Positions 18,624 through 28,984 of a DNA stretch of 64,000 nt are shown in pieces. The stretch comes from Effrenium voratum. Its lineage: Eukaryota > Sar > Dinophyceae > Suessiales > Symbiodiniaceae. The notes beneath the pieces are model-generated. The model made no database searches, was not told the DNA's origin, and worked only from the letters and a program-made list of their open reading frames with translations. The translations under genes were made by a program, and so were the position numbers. Location: positions 94,501 to 158,500 of the forward strand of contig CAUJNA010001491.1 of NCBI GenBank assembly GCA_963377175.1, in the 5' to 3' direction. Within the stretch, counting starts at the first letter, position 1. Every line of letters starts with the position of its first letter.

Positions 18624-19106
18624 GTGCCAAGGGTTGCAGAAGGTTCTTTCTGCTTGAATCTATTGGCAAGGCCCAGGGATTTGCACTTGACACCGAAACC
18701 GACATGCTCCAATTGGGATTGGACCCGGCCTTTCGGGAGGACATTCTTGGGGCGATTGGCGATTGACATCTCTGCAATTTCCTGGGTCCGAAGTGATCGA
18801 TCCCCCGAATCAGGTTCTCAGAGCTGTTTCTCGGAGCCAGTGAGCAGGAAGCTTCCCGAAGTTTCCCAGCGGGTTGGGATTGTGTCCAAAAGCCGGTTCT
18901 CCGCTTCCATCAAGACTTCCCCCCCACCGCGAGACCAAACCCCGAAGAAGAAATATGACAGTTCAGCTGTCTGTACAGGGCTTCACCCTGAATTTGTCGG
19001 CTTCTCCTTTTTCGGGGTATGTTCCGGTCTGGCGATACAACCTTTGATTCCAGAAAAAGAACGGGATGCCCTTCAAGTAGTGCTTAAAGGAGCAGGGTAC
19101 CGGTTA
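18624..19106 (+). CDS. long open frame, candidate exon
   Basis: A 161-codon frame, Ser/Pro-rich with basic patches (SQSCFSEPVSRKLPEVSQR, PPPRDQTPKKKYDSSA). It ends in the left arm of an S foldback (GTGCTTAAAGGAGCAGGGTA). Family unknown; low-complexity composition may inflate the frame. Confidence 0.4.
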
Positions 19107-19375
19107 TGACCCACTGAACGGAGACTTATAACCATGGCTTTTACGGGTTATTTCACCAAGCTTACTAACCACTTGCAAAGTTACCCGGTTGCCCCCTCAA
19201 AACAAAGACAGGACCGTCCCGTCAATGCGCCTTTGAGTAGGTGCTTAAAGGGGCGATGGGCGACTTAGTGGATAGCAAGCCTGGTTATGACCCACAAAAG
19301 CCATGGTTATAAATCTCCGTTCAGGGTATCTCACCAGGCTTCCTCACCGCTTACCTAACGCCCCGAATCGATCGC
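19075..19375. mobile_element. two S-family foldbacks in tandem
   Basis: Copies at about 19075-19200 and 19235-19375, each starting GTGCTTAAAGG and carrying ACTGAACGGAGA or its complement, CCATGG, and GCTTACTAACC or GCTTCCTCACC near the right arm. Confidence 0.75.
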
Positions 19376-19379
19376 CTCT

Positions 19380-19510
19380 TTGTAATGTTGACCCAGGTTT
19401 TTTAAACCCCGTTCGATTGGGGGGTGTTCCCTCCAAAGTCTAAATCCCCACTAAAGGGCACTCCCCCCAATCAAATATTCACCAGGGGTTCTGCTTAATC
19501 CGGGATTATT
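19380..19510. mobile_element. B-family element
   Basis: TGTTGACCCAGG, GATTGGGGGGTGTTCCCTCC and CACCAGGGGTTCTGCTTAAT; relatives at 25425, 55480 and 56600. Confidence 0.55.
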
Positions 19511-19600
19511 AACATTAGGCCAACCTAAAACCCGGGTCGGTGGGTGGGTCGCCCGCAACCCAAAAAGTTCCGCGGGCCGAGGCTGGCAACTCCTTTGCAG

Positions 19601-19813
19601 GGCTCCCAACTGGCAGAGCGAATGTTGGCACCTGTGGTGTCTAGGCGAGGTCCCCCCAGCAATTGGTGCCCGACCTCTCACCAACCTTTTTTGGTTGGGA
19701 GGAACCAACCCACTAAAATAGACTACAGCAAAAAGTTGGTTCCAACTTATTCCAACCTCTCAACTGGAGGACCTAGTAGGGGTCCCGATTTTGTTTTTAC
19801 TTCCATGTGCTGA
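19601..19813 (+). CDS. candidate terminal exon pair split by an L element
   Basis: Left exon 19601-19645 opens after TTTGCAG and reads GSQLAERMLAPVVSR. After the L element (TSD TAGG) the frame continues GPDFVFTSMC to TGA at 19811-19813. Removal of the element plus one TAGG preserves the frame. Family unknown. Confidence 0.5.
   Translation, partial: GSQLAERMLAPVVSRRGPPSNWCPTSHQPFLVGRNQPTKIDYSKKLVPTYSNLSTGGPSRGPDFVFTSMC
19646..19776 (+). mobile_element. L-family element, TSD TAGG
   Basis: GAGGTCCCCCCAGC to CTGGAGGACCTAG, inverted ends of about 13 bp. TAGG at 19642-19645 and 19777-19780. Confidence 0.9.
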
Positions 19814-19992
19814 AGCGAAGGTTGTTATTATGTTTCCCCCTCTTGGTGTTATATCCCCTGTTTTCCCCTGACGTGAAGCCTTTTGATTCCCTGGGCTATG
19901 TCATCTTCGCCCAAAGCCGCCGTTTTGAAGGGAACGGATCTTGGGTTCTTTGGCCAAGCGGGGGGCTCAAGCCTTTCGGCCATGCGAGTTAA

Positions 19993-20075
19993 ATATGGAA
20001 TTGGGGGAGGGGGGGTGGCCCCTGGAATTCCATTTAGAACTCGAATTGGGCCACCCCCCCTCCCCCTTATGGTAG
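19993..20075. mobile_element. P-family hairpin
   Basis: GGAATTGGGGGAGGGG faces CCACCCCCCCTCCCCCTTA around GGAATTCC. Similar copies at 20742, 22850, 32535, 59718 and 63062. Confidence 0.75.
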
Positions 20076-20084
20076 GCAGGATTC

Positions 20085-20272
20085 AGAAGGTGAATGAGAG
20101 GCTGGCCAAGTTTGCAAGCCTACGCCGGTCCAGAGATCTTAAGTTCCCACGCCCCATGCGCGTGCACGGAACATTGCTTGCTGTGCATTGTTCGACACCT
20201 GGCGCCTCTGCCTTCATTGGAAAGAGAAGCTCCAGGGGTTACTTTGACTGGCCACGCCGAGGGGAGTCCTAG
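20085..20272 (+). CDS. candidate exon after a P hairpin
   Basis: Reads KVNERLAKFASLRRSRDLKF, then VHGTLLAVHCSTPGASAFIG to TAG at 20270. Basic and helical at the start. The minus strand is also partly open. Family unknown. Confidence 0.4.
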
Positions 20273-20741
20273 ATTCGCGCGGGATAGCGCTCCGAGGCAG
20301 GCGCAGCGCACCACCTCCTTCGCGGCCATCGCCCTACCCCAGGCGCGCGCTCAAAGACGCGCGCGAAAGGGGTGGGGTTTCTTGCCTGGGCAGGGCCTTG
20401 GTGGCTGGTTCCTTAGTTTTCGTTTTGATCTTTTTGGTTGGTTTAGTGGGGTTTCCGAATTTCGTCAAGGCTGGCAGTCATAGTTTCTTTCTTGCTGTGT
20501 ATTTATGGCTGCCTCGATTTAGGAATCAGCAAGACCAAAAGATGTCCTTACCATTTCCTGTGTTTATGACAAGCCGAAAGGCGACAAAAGCAGATTCACG
20601 GTCTGTCAAACTAGCGGTGGAGTGAAGAGTGGGGAGGGGTGGGAAGGTTCGGTTTGCATCTTTCCTGAGCTGCCGCACTTGCTGCAAGCTAAGCGGTTTG
20701 TTGATCGATGTGTGGATCATGTATGAAAGGATTTTATTTTT

Positions 20742-20862
20742 TTAAAATATGGAATTGGGGGAGGGGGGTGACCCCTGGAATTCCAGTTTTGGTTCCATTT
20801 CCTTTGTAAGGGGAAGACTGGATAACTGGAATTGGGGACCCCATCCCCCCCTCCCCCTCATG
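20742..20862. mobile_element. P-family hairpin
   Basis: GGAATTGGGGGAGGGGGG, GGAATTCC and CCATCCCCCCCTCCCCCTCA. Confidence 0.75.
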
Positions 20863-21000
20863 GCAAGGGGGATGTGAAAAGCCTCCTAGTTTGAGAGGGA
20901 GAGTCGCCCTGGAAGGGTGATACCGGCTTGGCTTTGCATTTTGGCCAGGGATGTTAGGCCCCTATTGGGAACAACCATTTCCGAAAATTATTAACCCATA

Positions 21001-21118
21001 CTTGGTTGCAGGTTGCTTGGATGTCAGGACTTTAACCTTTTTTTTGCTAGCTCATGGGTTTTCCGTATTAAACCACTAAAATTTATTCAATTTTAGCAGG
21101 GGAGCAGAAAGCAACCGA
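21001..21118 (+). mobile_element. A-family element
   Basis: CTTGGTTGCAGGTTGCTTGG, TTTCCGTATTAAACCACTAA and GAGCAGAAAGCAACCGAG. No duplication at the flanks. Confidence 0.8.
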
Positions 21119-21331
21119 GTTGGAATGGAGCACACCGACCATTTGGGCTCCGCCATCATTGGTCGCTCGGAGTCCTCTTTCAGTCGCCAAGCTCGCGACC
21201 AAGTTGCTGCCCTGTTGCACGACTCCCGTAGTTCCCTTTTGGTGGTTTTGGACATCACCCTTTGGGCCAATCAACAAACAGTCGCTTCCTTTTGGAGTAG
21301 CTTCCTTTTGGTTTTGGTTCATTCGGTATGA
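21119..21331 (+). CDS. open frame after an A element
   Basis: From the A edge a + frame reads MEHTDHLGSAIIGRSESSFS then RDQVAALLHDSRSSLLVVLD. A minus frame (LVASLATERGLRATNDGG) is also plausible, so the strand is unsure. Confidence 0.3.
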   Translation, partial: VGMEHTDHLGSAIIGRSESSFSRQARDQVAALLHDSRSSLLVVLDITLWANQQTVASFWSSFLLVLVHSV

Positions 21332-21540
21332 AGAATCTTGGGAAGGACGGGTCGAAAACGAGGGGATGAACAAAACGGAGGTGTCCAATCGCCAGCCGGC
21401 TGGACTTACCATATCTGCGTCTGGACCATGTTTTTTTTTTTTTTGTGGCAAGCACACGGCTTGGCTTCTCTCACCTGCCCAAAGCGAATCGACCTTTCGA
21501 TTGTTTGTTTTTTTCATTTTGGGGTCCCATTCTTAGCCAG

Positions 21541-21699
21541 GGCGACCCAACTCGTCTTCCTTGTGGGTCCACACCCTGGGCGGAGTACTTGGTGGGAAGC
21601 GCGGTGGGTTGGGGGGGAAAAGCCGCAGCCGAACACCGAATGGGGAGCGGCCTTCCGCGAGGCTGAGGAGGGCCCGGCGTCTCAGAGACGCGAATGTCA
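21541..21699 (+). CDS. candidate exon between an R element and a GT donor
   Basis: Opens after TCTTAGCCAG at the end of an R copy and reads VGPHPGRSTWWEARWVGGEK then TEWGAAFREAEEGP, ending TGTCAG|GTGCC. Acceptor, open frame and donor all agree. Family unknown. Confidence 0.45.
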
Positions 21700-21753
21700 G
21701 GTGCCATGTTAGTCGGGGGGGGGGGGGGGGGCGCATTTTTTTTTTCCCCTGTT

Positions 21754-21872
21754 CTAGGTCCACCAGCTAGGTGCCCTTTCTAACTTTTTGTTTGGGAGGA
21801 TGCCCCCCTACTAAAATAGACTACAGAAAAAGGGTAATTACCCCCATTCGAACCTCCCTCTGGAGGACCTAG
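21754..21872 (+). mobile_element. L-family element, TSD TGTT
   Basis: CTAGGTCCACCAGCTAGGTG to CTCTGGAGGACCTAG. TGTT at 21750-21753 and 21873-21876. Confidence 0.92.
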
Positions 21873-22615
21873 TGTTGTTGTTTTTCAAGGGAATCGATTG
21901 CACTAATTGCTGGACATATTCTCTCATAGTTTTTTTTTTCTTCCTCCCAGGGGACAAACAAAAAGCAAATGGAGGTTTGGGTTGGCACCATCCTTTTCAG
22001 GTTGTTTAAACGGAGGAACCAAAGCGAACGCACGCACTTTTGTCATTTGAAAGTTCACCCATGTTGGTCGAGGCCAGTTGGCTGCGAATTTGCCCGGAGA
22101 GTAGTCCTCAAACATGGCCGGTGGACACAACTCCCCATCAACATCATATTCACTAAAAGAGCCCCAGTTTACACAATTCACAGCCACGTGAAGAACAATG
22201 CGTTCACAGTGGGTTGGCTGAGATGGTTGGAGAGGTTAGCTTTCTCGACTTCAACGAGTAGGTCACCCCCTTAGGAATGGAACTGGGGGAGGGGTGATTT
22301 CTGGATATCTGCATTTCTGGTGAGCCATTTCTATTACGCAGAGGACCAGGTCCATGGAATTGGGTCCCGAAATCCCCTGGCCCAAGCCGGCAGGGCATTT
22401 CTCCTCTAAGCCGGAGCTCCATTGACACCATGGGACCATGCTGACGCCGGAATATGGCGCTAAAAGTGTCATTTCTGGCTGGACTCTCCACCTCTTTTGC
22501 AATTTCTAGTTGGCAAAAACAATGCGGTAGGTTTGCTGTTCGGAAACCCATCTATTCTGTTTGAAGCAATTTTCATGTTGTTGGTTCACAACTGCCTCTT
22601 GCGTGTTTTTTTTAG

Positions 22616-22722
22616 AAATCCTGCCTTACACGGCCTGCGGGCTCAAGATCAGCTACAGGTGAAGATTGCCACACGCCTTGAGATGCTGATTTCGGGTTCA
22701 TTCGGACCCTTCAAAGAGTGAG
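22616..22722 (+). CDS. candidate exon, helical
   Basis: After TTTTTTTTAG reads NPALHGLRAQDQLQVKIATR then LEMLISGSFGPFK. It has a strong pyrimidine tract and acceptor, and an amphipathic helix pattern. An internal CAG|GTGAAG is an alternative donor. Family unknown. Confidence 0.45.
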
Positions 22723-22849
22723 TTTCCTATTAAATTATCCCTGCCACTTCAAAGGAAAAGCCAACAGGAGGCCCCCCCACCCCGCCCCTGGCCCCTCCCC
22801 AAGTTGCGTGAACCCAGCCTCTCACCCGCTGGGCCATCCCCACCCCCTC

Positions 22850-22962
22850 AAAAATGGACTTGGGGGAGGGGGACTTCGACCCCTGAAAATCTCCATCTGT
22901 GATGAGCCATTTTCGCTTTTTTGGGGAAGGGGGGACACCCCCACCCCCCTTCCCCTTAAGGT
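22850..22962. mobile_element. P-family hairpin
   Basis: GGACTTGGGGGAGGGGGAC faces CACCCCCACCCCCCTTCCCC. Confidence 0.65.
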
Positions 22963-23182
22963 AGGTCGAATTCTCAAAGAGAGAGGCCGTTTTTGGCATC
23001 TGCGTTGCCCCCAAACTCAACTTCAGATATGATCTACGTGTCATAAGAACCGGGTAGCTCTCCCTTTCTGGCTCTGCGTTTTCTTTTGTGATTGATCAGG
23101 CAAGAACTGGGACCGGGGAACCTGAAAACCTCACCTCCCTGTCCCGCTCTTAGGCCCGCGTCAGCCGATCAGGCGCGTGTGA

Positions 23183-23636
23183 ATGGCAGACCCATGGTTT
23201 TCGAACGCGTACGGCTTGGGAACGAAGGCCCCGCAACTCCCCCAACCTCCAGTGTCCGGGGTTTCCTTTTGTAAAAGGCTTGGATGTGGCGAATCTGCGG
23301 ATCCGCCCGGTCGAAGTATGACGGCCGAGCAAAAAGCAGCGGGAAGAGCAGATGAAATCCATGCATCCAAACCGTTTGTTCCTTTTGATTGGACTTTGGA
23401 CAGCCTCGCTTTAAACCCCGCCCAAATGGAATTGGGGCAGCGGTTCCATTTATCCTCCCTATTGGGAGACTCGAAAAATGGAATGGGCACACCCCACCCC
23501 TGCCCAATGCTTTTAAATCAGGCAAAAGAGATGCCCTTTCTGCAGGTGGTCGGAGGGTCTGGGAAGAGAACCTCACGACGTCCACCAGACCCCGAAGACG
23601 TGCTTAAAGGGGCGATCGATCTGGTTCGTCAGGTGA
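23183..23636 (+). CDS. open frame containing P and S elements
   Basis: A 174-codon frame. The parts outside elements look protein-like: MTAEQKAAGRADEIHASKPF and SGKRTSRRPPDPEDVL. A P hairpin lies at about 23425-23505. The S left arm reads LKGAIDLVRQ up to CAG|GTGAGTGG at 23636, a strong donor. Probably two exons, the second ending in S sequence. Confidence 0.4.
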
Positions 23637-23968
23637 GTGGTGATCGTAAGCCTGGTGAAATCACCCGCAAAAGCCATGCTTTCTTTCAGTCTCCATTCAG
23701 TTACTAAGTACAGTACCCCTTTTGCCGCTTTGCTAAATTGACATGGGCCGCATATTGAAACATAACAACAGGGAGACAGCCAATTTCCCCTTCTCCTTTC
23801 GGGAAAAGAATGAGCATTCATTTCACTTACCTCATGCCAACTGGAAGTTCAGGCCAACCCTCTTGCGCAAAGCGAATCCGGATCCGACAAAAGCCAAGGG
23901 CATGATTTTCAATTCGGGTTCGTCTTGGTAGATGCTGTTTCGGATTCATGCCCCGCTTTTGAGGTTCC

Positions 23969-24078
23969 CATCAACTTGCTTAAGAATATCTGTTATTTTC
24001 CTCTCTTTTTTTTTCTCACAGGGGATCTATCACTACAGGACATATATTTTTCCCAGGGGGCGCAAAAGCAAATGGAAG
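23969..24078 (+). mobile_element. K-family element
   Basis: Left end degenerate (CATCAACTTGCTTAAG); GGGGATCTATCACTACAGG and GCAAAAGCAAATGGAAG intact. Confidence 0.85.
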
Positions 24079-24155
24079 TTTTCCCGATTCTTCACCTTGC
24101 GACTGACGAGCCCCGACAGACTTTGGGCCCGTGAGCCTCGCTTTCTCGCTCACGC
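24079..24155 (+). CDS. candidate exon between K and R
   Basis: Opens at the K edge, reads FSRFFTLRLTSPDRLWARE then PRFLAHA and meets an R-like start (AAGCGGATCGACC). Family unknown. Confidence 0.4.
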
Positions 24156-24204
24156 GCCCCAAGCGGATCGACCCAACTCGCCTTTGGGTTTTCTCATCTC
24201 GGTC

Positions 24205-24312
24205 CAGAAATGAACCCAGGGCTTTTGGTTGGGAGGGTTCCGAAGCCTACCAAAATAGACTACAGAATAAAAGTTGGTACCCTTAATTCGAACCTCTCTA
24301 CTGGAGGACCTA
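24205..24312 (+). mobile_element. L-family element, 5' truncated
   Basis: TTTTGGTTGGGAGGGTTCCG, CAAAATAGACTACAG and CTACTGGAGGACCTAG. Confidence 0.8.
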
Positions 24313-24589
24313 GATGTTCAACCCACATTTACCCCATTTTAGGTCAACTGAGAAAGACCTAGGTCTCCAGTGCTCAAAGACAAGCTCGCCCAAGAATCCT
24401 TGGTCTCCTTTGAGATTTCGAAGTTGTAAAATCAATTCTGGGGTCTTCTTCTTAAGAGAGTGTTTCTCTCCCACAATTTTTTAGCATGGAACCGAACCCC
24501 GACGTTCCGGGGGGTGCCAAAGTTTGGACCATTTTCCTTTTGACCGGAGCCGGGTGCGATCCGAACGTCATGTTCGGCTCCAGGTGAAA

Positions 24590-24850
24590 CTTTGGGTGGG
24601 AGGGGCGGGTTTGGGGTGGACGGGAAGCTGAAAATCCGGGCCGGAAGCTTCCAAAAAATGGAAACGGAGGATCTTTGGCGCATTTTGCTAAGGGCTGTTA
24701 GGACTGAACAACTTTTTTTGCCAACTCATGGGCTTTCCGTATTAAACCACTAAAAGTTATTCCTCTTAGCAGGGGTGCAGAAAGCAACCGAGGGATGGTC
24801 TCTATTGTTTAGTTGCTTCTTGCTGTCTGGAAATCCAGTTTGTTGGTTGA
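24590..24850 (+). CDS. candidate exon pair split by an A element
   Basis: Left part reads GKLKIRAGSFQKMETED to GGAT. After the A copy and the second GGAT it continues GLYCLVASCCLEIQFVG to TGA. The frame is preserved if the element plus one GGAT is removed. Family unknown. Confidence 0.45.
24673..24792 (+). mobile_element. A-family element, TSD GGAT
   Basis: CTTTGGCGCATTTTGCTAAG to CAGAAAGCAACCGAG. GGAT at 24669-24672 and 24793-24796. Confidence 0.9.
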
Positions 24851-24871
24851 TGCTTTTTTGCTTGTCCCCAG

Positions 24872-25403
24872 AATGGGAGAAGTTCGTGGTGGGACCTCAG
24901 TTGCTTGGGCCGTGGGGAAACTAGACGGAGAAGAGGTAAGAAGAATGATTCTACTAGGTCCCCCACCCAGTAGTGCCCTTTTACCCTTTTCGGGGGAGGG
25001 TTCCCCTACTAAAAGGTACCCTTATTCTAACCTCTCTGGAGAACTTAGTCCACAAAGGTAAATGGAGGGATCTCGCTCCATCTGCCGCCATGTTTCCTCG
25101 CCCAGGACCAGCTCTCCATTGAGGACAGGCTCCTTCGTGGCAGTGGCGAGGTGGGGGGGGTGGGTTGGGGTGGGAAAAAGGGCCGGTGAAATCAGCCGAT
25201 CTTGTGTCACACCTCAGGGCGGTCGGAAGTGCAAGCATGTGTTGTTTGGTCAGCTCAGGTCATGCCTGTGTAGGTTTTGGACCAAACCGCAAAAGCTCAT
25301 GAGTGCTTCGGCTCGGCCGTATGTGTCTTCGACAAATGGACCGCTTCAACAGGTGTTTTTTTTTCCGTTTCTCCGAGGCCCCAATTTGCAGAAGCTTACT
25401 TAG
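24872..25403 (+). CDS. compact four-exon unit, unknown protein
   Basis: Exons 24872-24935, 25106-25150, 25218-25352 and 25392-25403 join in phase with conventional signals: CCCCAG acceptor, GAG|GTAAGA donor, CCCAG, GAG|GTGGGG, CTCAG, CAACAG|GTGTTT and TTGCAG, then KLT and TAG. Peptides include GGTSVAWAVGKLDGEE, DQLSIEDRLLRGSGE and GGRKCKHVLFGQLRSCLCRF, which is basic and has three spaced Cys. Introns are 170, 67 and 39 nt; the first contains an L element. The ATG at 24873 could be the start, giving about 85 residues, or the exons may continue a longer gene. Family unknown. Confidence 0.55.
24957..25047 (+). mobile_element. L-family element inside an intron
   Basis: CTAGGTCCCCCACC, GGGAGGGTTCCCCTAC and AACCTCTCTGGAGAACTTAG. 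Flanks TCTA and TCCA. It lies wholly inside the GTAAGA...CCCAG intron 24936-25105. Confidence 0.8.
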
Positions 25404-26089
25404 CTGAAAGCGGTTCCTTGCTAACGTTGATATATTAATCAACCAACCAGTTTATTGATGGGGCGGGAGGCCCTCCAAAAGTGGTCTGATTGCCCCACAT
25501 TTCACCCAGGTTGACACCCCAATATTCATAAACAGGGGTTGGTTAAACAGGGGTAGCCAGTACCGCTTGCAGGCTGCCTACCCTCCCGTCCCGGGGCTTT
25601 GGATCAACGAAGGCATGCAGCTGCTACTGTTGGGTGAATATCAAAGCCCCCCCCAACCAAATTGGGGGGGGCGGAGGGGGTGTAAATGGGGCAAAGCAGA
25701 TTGGTGCCAGAGTTAAGTAGTCTCCCAGTAAGTTCTGCTTAGTACTGGCTTAGTTTTTTTGCTTTAGTATCCTTTGAGCTGGCCAAGTGCTCTTTACAAT
25801 TTGTTAGTAATGGGTTTGCATGTATTACTTCGTGCTAGTGAAGTGGTTTAGTCTTTGTTTAGTGTTGCCCGGTGCTGGCCCGAGGTGTTTGTTTGTCTCT
25901 GTCCCACTTGAACCAGATCAGATACAGATACTCGTATGATTATCTACTTTTCGCGACTGCCCTGCCCCAAGAACTTGAAAAGATGTTTGGGCGGCTGTTT
26001 TTGGGAAAGGGTGTCACCAATAATTCTTGCATTTTGGGGCGTCAGGATTGGCTCATATTGGTTTTGTATAAGTTAGTACTAGCTTTCCA
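25404..26089. other. no gene seen
   Basis: B-family element at about 25425-25545 (GTTGATATATTAATCAACC, CACATTTCACCCAGG), then a paired GCCCCCCCCAACC/GGGGGGGGCGGAGG hairpin near 25645. The remainder is A/T-richer unique sequence. Confidence 0.5.
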
Positions 26090-26377
26090 TTGAGTAGTCG
26101 AGGGAAGTTCTGGTTGAAAGCCAGCTCCCTGACAGATGACAAGGGAAGAATAAGCGCGAGTAGGCTGTTGAAAACGTGCAGCTCTCTGCGGTGTTTGTTC
26201 CGAAACCTTCGTTGGAGCTCAGGCCCCATTCGGCCACCCAGCCTTGGTGCAAAGGCAACCGGATCTGACATCTTCTCCCAAAATCCGCAGGATGGACATA
26301 GTCCTGCAGGAGCTGGGAGGGATGAAGCCCAAAAAGTTATCAGGGATACACCCAAACACCGCGTGGTATATGTCTAA
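26090..26377 (+). CDS. open frame, candidate exon
   Basis: 95 codons with GKFWLKASSLTDDKGRISAS and LLKTCSSLRCLFRNLRWSS. No junction evidence. Family unknown. Confidence 0.3.
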   Translation: MSSRGKFWLKASSLTDDKGRISASRLLKTCSSLRCLFRNLRWSSGPIRPPSLGAKATGSDIFSQNPQDGHSPAGAGRDEAQKVIRDTPKHRVVYV

Positions 26378-26479
26378 ACTTCTTTGTTTCAGCTGTTTTT
26401 TAGTGGTTTTACAAGGGAAAACCACCATTTTGAGGGGTGCAGCGACCCTCTGTCAGGTGCTATGTCAGTGGGAAGGTTT

Positions 26480-26660
26480 GTCCTTCAAGGAGCCAAGTTT
26501 ATCCCAGCATTCCTTGAGTTTCACCTGCCTGGCGTGGACCGATCCGCCTACCTCAGAGCCTCAGGCCGCCCGAGCTGCACCGGACCGCCTCCCCGCTGCG
26601 GACCACCGTCTATCCGCCCGCGCTGGGGGGCCAAAAAGGGAGGAACCGGACCGTGCCGAT
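26480..26660 (+). CDS. duplicated exon, copy 1 (no elements)
   Basis: Frame reads GAKFIPAFLEFHLPG then a GC-rich Pro/Arg stretch ending at the GATA array. It is homologous to 27715-28106 but lacks both the K and L elements present there. A 3' frame shift relative to copy 2 suggests decay of one copy. Confidence 0.45.
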
Positions 26661-27113
<453 letters not shown>

Positions 27114-27540
27114 TCGAGTCGATACATTGGTAGATAGTGAAGTTCGTAGATAGATAGGTAGATGGAAGTCTTGAAAGTGGGATAGGCAAATAGAAAGACA
27201 AGCTAGGTGGATAGCTAGATAGACATATAGGTGGGACGACCAGGTGGATAAAGAGATAGATTACGTATGTAGATAGAAATTCGGAAGAGTGAAAGACAAA
27301 TAGACAGATAGATAGGTATAGATAAACTGACCGAGAGACAGTCAGGTAGATAGATACGATCAGTAGAAATCTTGAAAGTGGATAGATAAACATAAAGGCA
27401 GATTCATCGATAGTTTGATAGAAAAGTAGCTAGATGGATAGATAGATGGAACAGAGAGAGTGAGAGAGAGAGAGAGAGAGAGCGGATAGAGAGACAGTTA
27501 GATACACGGATAGAGAGACAGTTAAAACATAGAAGGCACT
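27114..27540. repeat. degenerate GATA/GA tract
   Basis: Scattered GATAGATA words, then (GA)n at 27458-27482 and repeated GGATAGAGAGACAGTTA. Confidence 0.85.
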
Positions 27541-27611
27541 GGTTTAGATTTACCAGAGCCGTCTACTTTTCTAAAAGGACGCCTATGCCAACGCGTGTAA
27601 TCGGTTATATC

Positions 27612-27714
27612 CTCCCATTTGCTTCAGAATATGTTTGATTTCCCCTGTTGGTTTTAAAGGGAATCTACCACTACCGGGCGATTTTTTTCCTGGGGACGCA
27701 TTCGCAAATGGATG
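27612..27714 (+). mobile_element. K-family element, TSD TATC
   Basis: CTCCCATTTGCTTCAG to TTCGCAAATGGATG with TTGGTTTTAAAGGGAATC inside. TATC at 27608-27611 and 27715-27718. Confidence 0.9.
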
Positions 27715-28106
27715 TATCCTTTGAAGCCCAGTTTCTCCCAGCATTCCTGGCTAGGTCCCCCAGCAGTGCCCTTGTACCAACACCCTTTTGGTTGGGAGGA
27801 ACCCCCCCTACTAAAATGAGCAAAAAAGGGGAACAAGTTGGTACCCTTCTGCGCCCCCCCCCCCCACAAAAATACAGAAACAGTACCCCCCCACTAAAAT
27901 GGACTAAAAGTGAAAAAGTTGGTACCACTTATTCGAACCTCTCTACTGGTTTGGACCTGGCTGGAGTTTCATCCGCCCGGCGCGGCCTGGGTCGATCCAC
28001 AGAGCCTCAGGCCGCCCGAGCTGCACCGGGCCGCCTCCCCGCTGCGGACCGCCGTCTATCCGCCCGCGCTGGGGGGCCAAAAAGGGGGGAGCCGGGCCGT
28101 GCCGAT
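27715..28106 (+). CDS. duplicated exon, copy 2 (K before it, L inside it)
   Basis: A 36-nt piece (27715-27750) lies between the K and L elements; the rest resumes at 27961. Without L it reads AQFLPAFLEFHPPG and onward, matching FIPAFLEFHLPG of copy 1. A second frame is also open through the GC-rich part. The two-element interruption leaves a micro-exon if both are spliced. Confidence 0.5.
27751..27960 (+). mobile_element. L-family element, TSD CTGG, internally duplicated
   Basis: CTAGGTCCCCCAGC at the left and TTTGGACCTGG at the right. The middle (CCCCCCTACTAAAATGAG and CCCCCCACTAAAATGGAC, each followed by AAGTTGGTACC) is doubled, making it 210 bp rather than about 120. CTGG at 27747-27750 and 27961-27964. 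Confidence 0.88.
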
Positions 28107-28129
28107 GGATAGATACCTTGATGGCCGGG

Positions 28130-28160
<31 letters not shown>

Positions 28161-28215
28161 GTAGGCAGACAAATAGATAGATAGCGTGGTTAAAAGATAG
28201 ACAGAGTCGATAAAT
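28107..28215. repeat. short GATA array, sister of 26661
   Basis: Same borders (GTGCCGAT on the left, GCGTGGTTAAAAGATAG on the right) as the long array but only about ten GATA units. Confidence 0.85.
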
Positions 28216-28555
28216 AGGGCTGGCCTCTGAGTTTCACTTGGCGCAACATGGAACCGTTCGACGTTCATTCTAGGGCTCCCGGTTTGGACCATTTTGCTTT
28301 TAGACGGATCCCGTTTCAGGTTCCGTGTTTGTTGGTGGGAGGGTACTCTGATTTGAGAGTAGATGGCTCAAAAAATTGGGGGGGAGTGCCATCTACTATT
28401 GACAAACGGAGATTATCAATTATCGGAAAATTATCGGAAATGTTCTGGCCAGAGTAGATGGCACAACTCTTTTTGGTTTTCTGAACACCCGGCTTGGGTG
28501 GCTGTGGCCAAGGACTTTTTTTTCTCGTACGAATATGCAATTAAGTGGTGGCAAC

Positions 28556-28960
28556 ACTAAATTTAGGGGCAATACCAAAGTTGGTGCTGGCAAAACTAAA
28601 TTTGATACTAACAATACTACGTTTAGTCCTGGCAATACTAAATTTGGTTCTAGCTGTTTAAAGTGAGTACTCGGAGGATTCGCTTGGCAACGCGCGTGCA
28701 CATTCAAAGTTTCCAGCTTTCCGTAGACCGCCTTTGCGGGGCATACGCAAAGATAACAGTATGAAGCCTGGCACAAACAGTAAGACATTTGTATAAATTT
28801 GTATTGGCAGTACTGAAGCTAGTGTTTGCATGCTAAATCTAATACATGTTACATCAAGTACCCGTAACATTAAACTTAGCATTGTCAACACTAATTTTGG
28901 TACACTGGCAAATATAGTTTCCTTTGCAACAAATACATGTACCGGCAACATGAAAGTTGC
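28556..28960. repeat. degenerate short repeat of about 26 bp
   Basis: Variants of GGCAATACTAAATTTGGT recur at about 28551-28660 and more weakly at 28785-28945, inside the TIR element. Confidence 0.7.
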
Positions 28961-28984
28961 TCATTTTTTCGGGCAAGGGCTTCG

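Noticed and set aside
26110..26170. TDDKGRISASRL as an EF-hand of the kinase
   Set aside because: Loop lacks the required acidic spacing and lies 17 kb from the last kinase exon.
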